Positions 1-5,182 are shown, counted from the first letter of the stretch. The stretch: DNA of 5,702 nt from Spirochaetaceae bacterium (GCA_031255655.1 JAIRSB010000159.1:1-5702); one strand, 5' to 3'. The notes: a model not told the origin generated them from the letters alone. Program-made: numbers and translations.

Positions 1-40
1 TCAGGTAACATTTAGCCTTATGGATTAGATTAAATTTCCA

Positions 41-128
41 CCGTATCTCTGGCCGGAGACTCCCGCATCTCTTGCTGGAAAGTACCGCTTCTCTCGACTA
101 AGAGTACCGCATCTCGTAACAAAATCTC
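41..128. repeat. Four 22-bp degenerate direct repeats upstream of the sigI promoter
   Basis: The core CCGYWTCTC occurs at 41-49 (CCGTATCTC), 63-71 (CCGCATCTC), 85-93 (CCGCTTCTC) and 107-115 (CCGCATCTC), each exactly 22 bases apart. In all four units the 17th base is A and the 21st is T. Around the second core a short dyad is visible (GAGA 56-59 and TCTC 68-71), and the third and fourth show weaker versions. The last unit ends at 128, immediately before the -35 box at 129. Since 22 bp is about two helical turns, all copies would face the same side of the DNA. An array of regulator binding sites is the likely reading; a degenerate minisatellite is the alternative. Confidence 0.7.
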
Positions 129-158
129 TTGACCTTTTTTCGTTTCTTGCGCTATTCT
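129..158 (+). promoter_or_regulatory. Sigma-70-like promoter of the sigI-rsgI unit
   Basis: TTGACC at 129-134 and TATTCT at 153-158 are separated by 18 bases, which is close to the housekeeping consensus. Transcription would begin near 165 and leave a leader of about 75 bases before the sigI start at 240. The leader also has an orphan Shine-Dalgarno-like AAAGGAG at 178-184 with no start codon at a usable distance. I see no clear SigI-type promoter (C-rich -35 with a CGAA -10), so autoregulation by SigI is not supported here. Confidence 0.6.
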
Positions 159-239
159 AACGGCAAGTTTTTAACGGAAAGGAGACGTATACGGCAGTTT
201 GGCTCAGAAAAATATAGAAGAAAACGGTGATTTATACAA

Positions 240-1058
240 ATGGAAGAAAAATCAATTTCGGAGGGGCAGATTGTTTTACAAGAGCAGGGGGAGCCGTTGC
301 AAGAGCGGCTGGAACTTGCCCGAACCGATCCCCGCGCCCTCAATTCACTGCTCCGCGACTATATGCCGTTCGTCAGAAAATGCCTATCCGCCGTCTTTTT
401 CAAAGACGGCGACCGCCGGAACAACACCGCCGAAGCGATGCTCGCCTTTATCCACAGCGTCAAAACCTACAAGCCCGAAAACGGCGCGTTCATCCCATAC
501 GCCCGGATTGTAATACGCAACAGACTAATCAACGCCGCCCTAAAAGAAGCGGCCATCAACAAAACGTTTTTCGCTGTGTCGATATGCAAAGACGATGACG
601 AAACGGGCGGACAATGGGAACTGGAGGCAGCACGGCGGCAGTATGAAATTGCGGAAGAACGCAAAGCTCTGAAAATCGAGATACAAGCCGTCAACACGGA
701 GTTTGGCCGCTGGGGTTTCGCGCTGCCGGACTTGGTAAAGGCCTGCCCCAAGCAGACGCGCTCGCGGCGAACATGCGGGATGATAGCGCGGAAGGCACTG
801 GAAAACCGGCAGCTTATCGCGGAAATGACACAAAAGCACACACTCCCCATAAAACAGCTTGCCGCCCTTTCGCGCTGCCCGCAAAAGACGCTGGAAAAAT
901 ACCGCCGCTACATCGTCGCCCTCATTGTCATTATGGAGGGGGACTACCCTTATCTGCGCGCCTTCCTGCCGCCGTTTGACGAAGCGGAAGCCCTCGTCCC
1001 CGCCGTCGGGCTATTCACAAACATAGTATTCCTGTTTCTGTTAGAGGGGAAAATATGA
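240..1058 (+). CDS. sigI: SigI-family RNA polymerase sigma factor
   Basis: This 272-residue protein is an alternative sigma factor that would direct core RNA polymerase to a small regulon and be held inactive by the RsgI-type protein encoded next. Residues 25-105 match sigma region 2, with PFVRKCLSAV near 43-52, FIHSVKTYKPENGAFIPYAR near 70-89 and RNRLINAALKEA near 93-104. The SigI-specific C-terminal domain is clear: LPIKQLAALS at 202-211, then KTLEKYRRYIVALIV at 216-230 and GDYPYLRAFL at 234-243, all lining up with Bacillus subtilis SigI as I recall it. After residue 245, where the Bacillus protein ends soon, there is an extension of about 25 residues ending in a hydrophobic stretch (VGLFTNIVFLFLL). 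The ATG at 240 has GGTGA at 226-230; an in-frame TGA at 228-230 rules out earlier starts. The stop overlaps the next start (ATGA). Confidence 0.88.
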   Translation: MEEKSISEGQIVLQEQGEPLQERLELARTDPRALNSLLRDYMPFVRKCLSAVFFKDGDRRNNTAEAMLAFIHSVKTYKPENGAFIPYARIVIRNRLINAALKEAAINKTFFAVSICKDDDETGGQWELEAARRQYEIAEERKALKIEIQAVNTEFGRWGFALPDLVKACPKQTRSRRTCGMIARKALENRQLIAEMTQKHTLPIKQLAALSRCPQKTLEKYRRYIVALIVIMEGDYPYLRAFLPPFDEAEALVPAVGLFTNIVFLFLLEGKI

Positions 1059-1360
1059 AAGCTGTCATCATGCAGGTGCGCGGCAAAAAGAGCATCGTTC
1101 TTTTTAGCAACGGCAAGTTCGGCACAATTCCCACGCCGCCCGGCTGCGAGGAAGGCTCGGTCGTTACTATTTATGTCAACAAACGCCTTAAGCTGCTGGC
1201 TATTATTCTTGCCGCCGCCGTGCTTTTGGCTCTGGGCGTTTTTATCGGCGTTTCCATCACGAAAGGCAAAGCCGCCGCCGCGCCGCCCTCCGCCCACGAA
1301 ATGCCGCAAGACAGCGGGCATGGCAGGCATGGACGCATGATGGAGCGCCGCTGGTGGTAA
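1055..1360 (+). CDS. rsgI: Short RsgI-type membrane anti-sigma factor
   Basis: This 101-residue protein is likely the inner-membrane anti-sigma factor that binds SigI. Residues 1-44 resemble the RsgI N-terminal anti-sigma domain: an initial beta strand, then SIVLFSNGKFGTIPTPPGCEEGSVV. A single membrane segment follows at about 46-67 (LKLLAIILAAAVLLALGVFIGV), preceded by NKRLK, which predicts the N-terminus inside. Only some 33 residues lie outside, and they are rich in Ala, Pro, His and Met (HEM at 81-83, GHGRHGRMMERRWW at 88-101). Known RsgI proteins usually carry a much larger outer sensor region, often carbohydrate-binding, and release the sigma factor after cleavage; no such domain is present. 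The start is fixed by the 4-base ATGA overlap with sigI and by GAGGGG at 1044-1049, so the two should be made by coupled translation. Assignment rests on order, topology and the N-terminal pattern. Confidence 0.78.
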   Translation: MKAVIMQVRGKKSIVLFSNGKFGTIPTPPGCEEGSVVTIYVNKRLKLLAIILAAAVLLALGVFIGVSITKGKAAAAPPSAHEMPQDSGHGRHGRMMERRWW

Positions 1361-1414
1361 TTTTTTAAGGAAAGCCCCTCCGTTTTAAGCCGCCTCGCTT
1401 TGTATCCTATTCAT

Positions 1415-1464
1415 GGGGCAGGGAGGCAAAGTGTCTTCGCAGAGAGGCAGTGCGTCCCTGTCCC
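1415..1464 (+). other. Intercistronic RNA hairpin before the secreted-protein gene
   Basis: GGGGCAGGGA at 1415-1424 can pair over its full length with TCCCTGTCCC at 1455-1464 in RNA, counting one G-U pair, and encloses a 30-base loop. It lies between the rsgI stop and the Shine-Dalgarno GGAGGG at 1479-1484. No T-tract follows, so it is not an intrinsic terminator. It may be a stability or processing element that sets separate expression of the third gene. Function is inferred only from position. Confidence 0.4.
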
Positions 1465-1490
1465 GAAAATCAATTTATGGAGGGTTTTCT

Positions 1491-1865
1491 ATGAAGAAAA
1501 TCGTATTGGCAATGGCAGTCGCTTTTGCGGCAGCCGGCCTCGCGGCGGCGCAGGGCTGGAACACCGCGCAAACAGTGAGCGTTCAGGGAACTTTGAGCCT
1601 GCAAAACGGCGTTATCGCCCTATCGAGCGGGGGTACGATATATTATGTGCCGGAGCTTTCTCGCTATGTGGGCTTTATCGAGGCCTTGAAAGAGGGGGCG
1701 CAGGTGAAGGTTGAGGGCTGGCAAACAGGCGGCGGCTACATAGCGCCGTCTAAGCTGAGCGTTGGCGGCAAAGATTACGACTTTTCGCCCGCTTTTTACG
1801 GCGGCGGCAGGCGCGGAGGCCACGGCGGCGGCTGCTATTCAGGCGGCGGGCGGTACTGCTGGTAA
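1491..1865 (+). CDS. Small exported protein with predicted OB-like fold and Gly-rich tail
   Basis: I do not know a named family for this 124-residue protein. Residues 1-20 form a Sec signal peptide (MKKIVLAMAV, then an Ala-rich core), with likely cleavage after AAA before QGW, so it acts outside the inner membrane. Residues 28-93 read as alternating beta strands (VSVQGTLSLQNGVIALSS, GTIYYVPEL, AQVKVEGWQT, SKLSVGGKDYDF) around one helix (RYVGFIEALKEGA), as in small OB-like barrels; this fold is inferred. Residues 104-124 are a low-complexity Gly/Arg tail with His111, Cys115 and Cys123, ending in RYCW. The ATG at 1491 is chosen over the in-frame ATG at 1413 because GGAGGG sits 6 bases upstream and the signal peptide starts exactly there. 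It lies between rsgI and the terminator of the unit, so it may be a target, ligand or partner of the SigI/RsgI pair. Confidence 0.8.
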   Translation: MKKIVLAMAVAFAAAGLAAAQGWNTAQTVSVQGTLSLQNGVIALSSGGTIYYVPELSRYVGFIEALKEGAQVKVEGWQTGGGYIAPSKLSVGGKDYDFSPAFYGGGRRGGHGGGCYSGGGRYCW

Positions 1866-1882
1866 GATTGGCCCCTAACCCG

Positions 1883-1912
1883 CACGGCGTTTTCTCGAAA
1901 ACGCCGTGTTTT
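1883..1912 (+). terminator. Rho-independent terminator of the sigI-rsgI unit
   Basis: CACGGCGTTTTC at 1883-1894 is the exact reverse complement of GAAAACGCCGTG at 1897-1908, and TTTT follows at 1909-1912. The hairpin begins 17 bases after the stop codon of the exported-protein gene. It is the clearest terminator in the window and supports placing the three preceding genes in one transcription unit. Confidence 0.88.
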
Positions 1913-1954
1913 AACCACAGATTTTCACTGATTAAACCTGATTCATCCGTGGTT
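1913..1954. repeat. Palindromic dispersed repeat (ACCACAGAT...ATCCGTGGT type)
   Basis: AACCACAGAT at 1913-1922 and ATCCGTGGTT at 1945-1954 are inverted copies with one mismatch. Between them CTGATT occurs twice, at 1928 and 1938. The wording (ACCACAGATT, CACTGATT, ATCCGTGGT) resembles a repeat I know from intergenic regions of many environmental and host-associated bacterial genomes, including spirochetes. It directly abuts the terminator T-run. That it is dispersed in this genome cannot be shown from one copy. Confidence 0.6.
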
Positions 1955-1995
1955 CCAAAAACTCACTGTTTTTTTGAGGCGGTGCACTGCCTTCT

Positions 1996-2030
1996 CCATC
2001 GTCATTGCGAGCGAGAGACAAGCAGCCCCG
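1996..2030. repeat. Possible GTCATTGCGAG-type dispersed repeat, degenerate
   Basis: CGTCATTGCGAGCGAG at 2000-2015 closely resembles the start of a common intergenic repeat (GTCATTGCGAGCG, usually followed by AAGCAATC) found in many bacterial genomes. Here the following bases (AGACAAGCAGCCC) have diverged from that pattern. Boundaries are approximate and only the first 16 bases are firm. Confidence 0.45.
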
Positions 2031-2212
2031 GCGGCATTCGCCCTCAGCTTGACGCCACGCAGAGGCTTTGCCTATGCTTGCCAAATATGTGGTATATGCG
2101 AAGAAAAGGGCAGATATAGGGCGTAGGGCGTTATGTGCCATTTTTGAAAAATAAAAATATATCAAAATAGATGGAGAATATATATTTTTCATTTGGATAA
2201 AGGATTTTTAAT

Positions 2213-2614
2213 GTGAAACAATATTTTTTATTACTTGGTGTTGTTATTGGATTTGCTCTGATTGGATGTGATAATGATACAAATAAGACTGAAGAAATTT
2301 CTTTTGAGGGAACATGGCTCGGAACATTCCCTAATGATTTTATTGCTGTTGAACTGCGTGAAAAATCAGTTGAAATGATATTTTCTGAAAATTCATGGCT
2401 TCAGAAGATTGAAGAAGAAAATTATGCAAAGGGAACTTTCCGCTATGATAGCGTGAATTTTTATCATACATTGACACACCTGTATAGCAATGATTCATGG
2501 ATTGATGTATCCGGGATTAATTCTGATGAAAATATAGAATATAATATTAAAGGAGATACTTTAACATTCACAAACGCTGCACAGGTGAGTTTTTCGCTTA
2601 AAAAAATAAAATAA
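2213..2614 (+). CDS. Small lipoprotein of unknown function
   Basis: This 133-residue protein has a lipoprotein signal peptide (MKQYFLLLGVVIGF) ending in the lipobox ALIGC, so Cys19 should be lipidated after signal peptidase II cleavage. The residues after it (DNDTNKTEE) form a flexible acidic linker. The mature part (about 30-133) is predicted to be mostly beta strands: FEGTWLGTFP, then FIAVELREKSVEMIF, and a closing GDTLTFTNAAQVSFSLKK. The FEGTW opening and the repeated strand layout recall the small lipocalin-like lipoproteins that are abundant in treponemes, but I cannot name a ligand. Start is GTG at 2213 with TAAAGGA at 2198-2204; the ATG two bases earlier is followed at once by TGA. The gene is strongly AT-rich, unlike the sigI unit. 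No terminator is visible after it. Confidence 0.78.
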   Translation: MKQYFLLLGVVIGFALIGCDNDTNKTEEISFEGTWLGTFPNDFIAVELREKSVEMIFSENSWLQKIEEENYAKGTFRYDSVNFYHTLTHLYSNDSWIDVSGINSDENIEYNIKGDTLTFTNAAQVSFSLKKIK

Positions 2615-2628
2615 TTTTGTGTAAATGG

Positions 2629-2657
2629 TTGACATAAATAAAGGTTTATGATATAAA
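2629..2657 (+). promoter_or_regulatory. Near-consensus sigma-70 promoter for the NTF2-like gene
   Basis: TTGACA at 2629-2634 is a perfect -35 and TATAAA at 2652-2657 is one base from the -10 consensus, with the ideal 17-base spacing. Transcription should start near 2664, almost on top of the ribosome binding site GGAGG at 2665-2669, so the leader would be only about 13 bases. It would serve the NTF2-like gene and the nitroreductase gene three bases behind it. Confidence 0.75.
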
Positions 2658-2676
2658 CTGTTCTGGAGGATATTTT

Positions 2677-3015
2677 ATGGAAATGATACCGCAAATAAAA
2701 GCATATTTTGAGGCAAAAGATGGTGATGTAGATATAATTGATAACTATTTTGCCGAGGATGTTTGTATAGAAGATACGGGTGAAAATGATATTGTTAGAG
2801 GCTTCGATAATTGTAAAAAATGGCTTAAAGGTAAAAAGCAACAATACAAAATGGAAACAAAAATTGTTGACTCAAAGAATGATGAAAATGGAACAATAAA
2901 AGTTTCCGTATTGGTTAGTGGAAATTTCGCTCCTGGAAGTTATCCATTTGATTATTATTTTACCATAATAAATGATAAAATTAACTCTGTAAAAATAAAC
3001 TATATGGGAGAATAA
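2677..3015 (+). CDS. NTF2/SnoaL-like small protein
   Basis: This 112-residue cytosolic protein (no signal peptide, no membrane segment) resembles the SnoaL-like branch of the NTF2 superfamily, cone-shaped alpha+beta folds used as small enzymes or binding proteins. The pattern is an N-terminal helix (IPQIKAYFEAKDG), the typical turn DNYFAEDVCIED at 22-33, a second helix (GFDNCKKWLKGKKQQYKM, 42-59), then three strands (TKIVDSKND, TIKVSVLVSGNF, PFDYYFTIINDKINSVKINY). Length fits the family. Substrate is unknown; D22, D28 and the E32-D33 pair line the region where such folds form their pocket. Start ATG has GGAGG at 2665-2669. The nitroreductase gene begins three bases after its stop, so the two are probably co-transcribed and may act together. 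Base composition is AT-rich like the lipoprotein gene. Confidence 0.72.
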   Translation: MEMIPQIKAYFEAKDGDVDIIDNYFAEDVCIEDTGENDIVRGFDNCKKWLKGKKQQYKMETKIVDSKNDENGTIKVSVLVSGNFAPGSYPFDYYFTIINDKINSVKINYMGE

Positions 3016-3018
3016 ATT

Positions 3019-3552
3019 ATGATTGATTTTTTAGACCTTTGTAAACAAAGGCAAAGCTGCCGGAGTTTTTCAGAACAGCCGGTGGAACATGACCAGTTGG
3101 TACAATGCGTCGAAGCTGGCCGTTTAACTCATTCCGGCTGTAATGCCCAGCCGTGGAGTTTTGTTGTGGTAGAAACGCCGGAGTTGGTTAAACAAGTGGC
3201 AGAATGTGGCAAACAGTTAAACCAGAACGGCTGGCTTGGCAGTGCAAAAGCGTTCATTATTATCCTTGAGGAACACGCTGTTTTAAGTCCTGTTATTAGC
3301 TGCTTTCTTGACAGTCAATACTACGCAAAAGGAGATTTAGGCGCGGCCGCTGCATATGTGTGTCTGGAAGCCGCCGCACAAGGGCTTGGGAGTTGCAATA
3401 TTGGCATTTATGATCGCAAAAAGATTTGTGAATTGTTAAATATTCCGGTCGAGAAGCAATTTGGCGCGGTAATCGCGTTAGGCTATCCTTCAAATAATAC
3501 TATTCGATCAAAGAAACGGAAAGCATTTGAAGATATTGTGAGATTTGTGTAA
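3019..3552 (+). CDS. Nitroreductase-family FMN-dependent oxidoreductase
   Basis: This 177-residue soluble protein should bind FMN and use NAD(P)H to reduce nitro compounds, quinones or a related acceptor, normally as a homodimer. The N-terminal RQSCRSF at 11-17 provides the Arg/Ser residues that hold the FMN phosphate. HSGCNAQPWSFVVV at 38-51 is the usual (P/H)SxxNxQPW element with Asn42. DLGAAAAYVCLEAAAQGLGSC at 106-126 is the central helix and Gly-Leu-Gly turn, and ALGYP at 153-157 closes the flavin site. The length is typical of the short (about 170-180 residue) forms. Start ATG has GGGAG at 3006-3010. It lies three bases after the NTF2-like gene and shares its promoter at 2629. Eight cysteines (8, 14, 30, 41, 63, 95, 115, 126) is a high number for the family; Cys14 lies inside the phosphate loop. 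The true substrate cannot be told from sequence. Confidence 0.88.
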   Translation: MIDFLDLCKQRQSCRSFSEQPVEHDQLVQCVEAGRLTHSGCNAQPWSFVVVETPELVKQVAECGKQLNQNGWLGSAKAFIIILEEHAVLSPVISCFLDSQYYAKGDLGAAAAYVCLEAAAQGLGSCNIGIYDRKKICELLNIPVEKQFGAVIALGYPSNNTIRSKKRKAFEDIVRFV

Positions 3553-3638
3553 ATAGTATGATTGTTATTTAGTAACCAATTCAGTTGACTTGTTCGACAC
3601 CCATGTTGGTTGTCTCCTAAGTTATTTTTTAGTGGTCA

Positions 3639-3666
3639 TTGTTTAGAAACTGAAGTTTCTAAACAA
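3639..3666. repeat. Perfect 13-bp inverted repeat ahead of the methyltransferase gene
   Basis: TTGTTTAGAAACT at 3639-3651 and AGTTTCTAAACAA at 3654-3666 are exact reverse complements with only GA between them. No T-run follows, so it is a weak candidate for a terminator of the nitroreductase unit. It lies 27 bases before the methyltransferase start, which fits an operator or a leader hairpin. No good promoter is visible next to it. Confidence 0.65.
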
Positions 3667-3692
3667 CTCTAGTATTGAAACAAGGAATAACA

Positions 3693-4454
3693 ATGAAAAA
3701 CAAACAGCCGTCAATATTTGATTTAGTTGTGGAAACTCATATAGGCTTGGAACGGCAAGGTCCTGGCAGTCCTGAAGCAACTATTAAAGCGTTAAGTTTT
3801 CTGGATAACCATAATAAAGATTTTCGGGCGGCGGATTTGGCTTGTGGAACTGGCGGGCAAACAATGGTTCTTGCGCAAAACATTTCTGGAAATATTACCG
3901 GCGTAGACTTTTGTTCCAGCTTTATAAATATTTTTAACAATAATTCCAAAAAACTAAATCTGCAAGAAAGGGTAAAAGGCATTGTCGGGTTAATGGAAAA
4001 TCTGCCTTTCGAAAAAGAGGAATTTGACCTTATCTGGTCCGAAGGGGCTATAGATAATATAGGTTTCGAAAAAGGATTGAATTATTGGAATAGTTTTCTT
4101 AAAAAAGATGGCTATATTGCCGTAACTTGCCCCTCATGGTTTACCGACGAACGCCCTTCTGAAATTGAAAAGTTTTGGTCTGACGCCGGTTGTAGTTTGG
4201 ATACGATAGGGAATGATGTTTTGATAATGCAAAAATCAGGCTATGTTCCTGTTGCCGCGTTTACATTGCCCGAAAAATGCTGGACAGACAATTATTTTGC
4301 CCCGCGCGAAGCGGCGGAAAAAGCCATTTTGGAAAAATATGCAGGGAATGAAACAGTGGCGGCTTACATTAAAAATGGCAAATATGAGGTTGATTTATAT
4401 TCAAAGTACAAACAATATTACGGATATGTTTTCTATATTGGTAAAAAAAGATAG
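3693..4454 (+). CDS. Class I SAM-dependent methyltransferase
   Basis: This 253-residue soluble protein should transfer a methyl group from S-adenosylmethionine to a small molecule. The Rossmann-fold SAM site is complete: motif I AADLACGTGGQT at 46-57, the acidic end of strand 2 in GVDF at 70-73 (Asp72 for the ribose), GLMENLPF at 99-106 after an expected acidic-loop region, and FDLIWSEGAIDNIGF at 111-125 as strand 4. LKKDGYIAVTCPSW at 136-149 is strand 5. The C-terminal part after 160 (CWTDNYFAPREAA, then VDLYSKYKQYYGYVFYIGKK) is a substrate-binding cap whose target I cannot name. The start ATG at 3693 follows AAGGA at 3682-3686; a TTG at 3675 is in frame but lacks such a site. It is probably transcribed with the acetyltransferase gene 57 bases downstream. 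A DNA or ribosomal RNA target is less likely as no matching target-recognition element is seen. Confidence 0.85.
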   Translation: MKNKQPSIFDLVVETHIGLERQGPGSPEATIKALSFLDNHNKDFRAADLACGTGGQTMVLAQNISGNITGVDFCSSFINIFNNNSKKLNLQERVKGIVGLMENLPFEKEEFDLIWSEGAIDNIGFEKGLNYWNSFLKKDGYIAVTCPSWFTDERPSEIEKFWSDAGCSLDTIGNDVLIMQKSGYVPVAAFTLPEKCWTDNYFAPREAAEKAILEKYAGNETVAAYIKNGKYEVDLYSKYKQYYGYVFYIGKKR

Positions 4455-4511
4455 AAATTACGAACGCTTCACCCCGTGCACCGCGGTGGCTTATTTGGAA
4501 AAGAGAAAAAA

Positions 4512-5093
4512 ATGGAAAATAAGGGCGGCATCAGCATTAAACCCGTTGATAAAGACAACTGGGTGGACTTTGAGGCGTTTTTTCAGTCGCAAGGCAAGCT
4601 GAATTACTGCTGGTGTATGTGCTGGCGCCTAAGCAAGGGCGAAAAAGACGAGCTAAAACAAAACGATTCCGCCTGTAGAAAGGCGTTTATAAAGCGGCGG
4701 GTCTGGGAAAATACGCCGGTTGGCATATTAGGCTATGCCCAAAAAGAAGCGGTGGCTTGGTGTTCCATCGCGCCGCGCGAGACGCACAGGCCTCTGGGCG
4801 GAGACGGCGGAATAAAAAACGTCTGGTCAATCACCTGCTTCTACATAAAAAACGGATACCGGCGGCAGGGTCTTATGAAAACGCTCATCGAAGGCGCAAA
4901 AAACTATGCTGCCCAAAATGGCACCCACTATATAGAAGCCTATCCCGTCGAAAAAGATTCCCCCAGCTACAGATTTATGGGATTTATTAAAACATTTGAG
5001 GAAGCGGGCTTTAGTTTTGTAAAGACAGCGGGGAAAAGAAGGCATGTAATGGTGCATAAAATGAGCGCACTTTCCGGTGGTGCCGCCATTTAA
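4512..5093 (+). CDS. GNAT-family N-acetyltransferase with CWCMCWR motif
   Basis: This 193-residue protein belongs to the GNAT fold, which moves an acetyl group from acetyl-CoA to an amine. The acetyl-CoA loop is GYRRQGLMKTLI at 115-126 (the Q/RxxGxG/A motif in the form RRQGLM), preceded by the strand NVWSITCFYI at 103-112, and the fold ends with TFEEAGFSFV at 161-170. A distinctive subgroup mark is YCWCMCWRLS at 32-41; related proteins I recall carry CWCMWWRL here, plus YPVE (144-147), which is also present. Six cysteines (33, 35, 37, 55, 84, 109) suggest a metal or redox feature. The substrate is unknown. ATG 4512 is preferred over GTG 4476 because the family begins near this point and GGAAAAGAG (4497-4505) precedes it; the ribosome site is weak. 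The gene follows the methyltransferase by 57 bases. Confidence 0.85.
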   Translation: MENKGGISIKPVDKDNWVDFEAFFQSQGKLNYCWCMCWRLSKGEKDELKQNDSACRKAFIKRRVWENTPVGILGYAQKEAVAWCSIAPRETHRPLGGDGGIKNVWSITCFYIKNGYRRQGLMKTLIEGAKNYAAQNGTHYIEAYPVEKDSPSYRFMGFIKTFEEAGFSFVKTAGKRRHVMVHKMSALSGGAAI

Positions 5094-5112
5094 CCTTCCA
5101 CGGGTTCGCAAA

Positions 5113-5168
5113 GCGGACAGCGCGGAATTGTTTCCGCGCCGTCCGCCCCACTGCCGTAAGTATACGGC
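5113..5168. terminator. Hairpins between the convergent GNAT and lipoprotein genes, possible two-way terminator
   Basis: GCGGAC at 5113-5118 pairs with GTCCGC at 5141-5146, and GCGCGGAA at 5120-5127 pairs with TTCCGCGC at 5132-5139, giving a 14-bp stem with one mismatch and a TTGT loop. A second hairpin, GCCGTA at 5153-5158 with TACGGC at 5163-5168, follows. There is no T-run on the plus strand and only a weak TTTG on the minus strand, so termination is plausible because two genes converge here but is not certain. Confidence 0.5.
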
Positions 5169-5182
5169 GAAGCGGTTATAGG

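Larger units (their letters stand above)
1866..2212. other. Gene-free spacer of about 350 bases with terminator and repeats
   Basis: Two open frames cross this stretch but neither looks like a protein gene. It holds, in order, the terminator of the sigI unit, a palindromic dispersed repeat, an element resembling a widespread GTCATTGCGAG repeat, and an A/T-rich leader in front of the lipoprotein gene. That leader has a TTGAAA at 2144-2149 but no convincing -10 at the right distance, so I do not call a promoter for the next gene. Confidence 0.55.

Noticed and set aside
199..513. Open frame starting at TTG 199 that overlaps the start of sigI
   Set aside because: Its only Shine-Dalgarno candidate (178-184) is too far upstream, and the product is low-complexity Arg/Pro text caused by the GC-rich sigI gene.
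1361..1490. SigI-dependent promoter ahead of the exported-protein gene
   Set aside because: CCCC and CGAA strings are present, but not at the spacing expected for a SigI promoter.
1868..2119. Open frame in the spacer after the terminator
   Set aside because: It starts inside the terminator region and runs through two repeat elements; no ribosome site and no protein-like pattern.
1932..2192. Minus-strand open frame in the same spacer
   Set aside because: It also runs through the repeat elements and has no recognisable domain or convincing ribosome binding site.
3553..3692. Integron attC site between the nitroreductase and methyltransferase genes
   Set aside because: Some treponemes carry integrons and these genes are cassette-like, but no paired RYYYAAC / GTTRRRY sites are present in this gap or the other gaps.
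4479..4488. 10-bp palindrome CACCGCGGTG between the methyltransferase and acetyltransferase genes
   Set aside because: Short and isolated, with no T-run or promoter next to it; could easily be chance.
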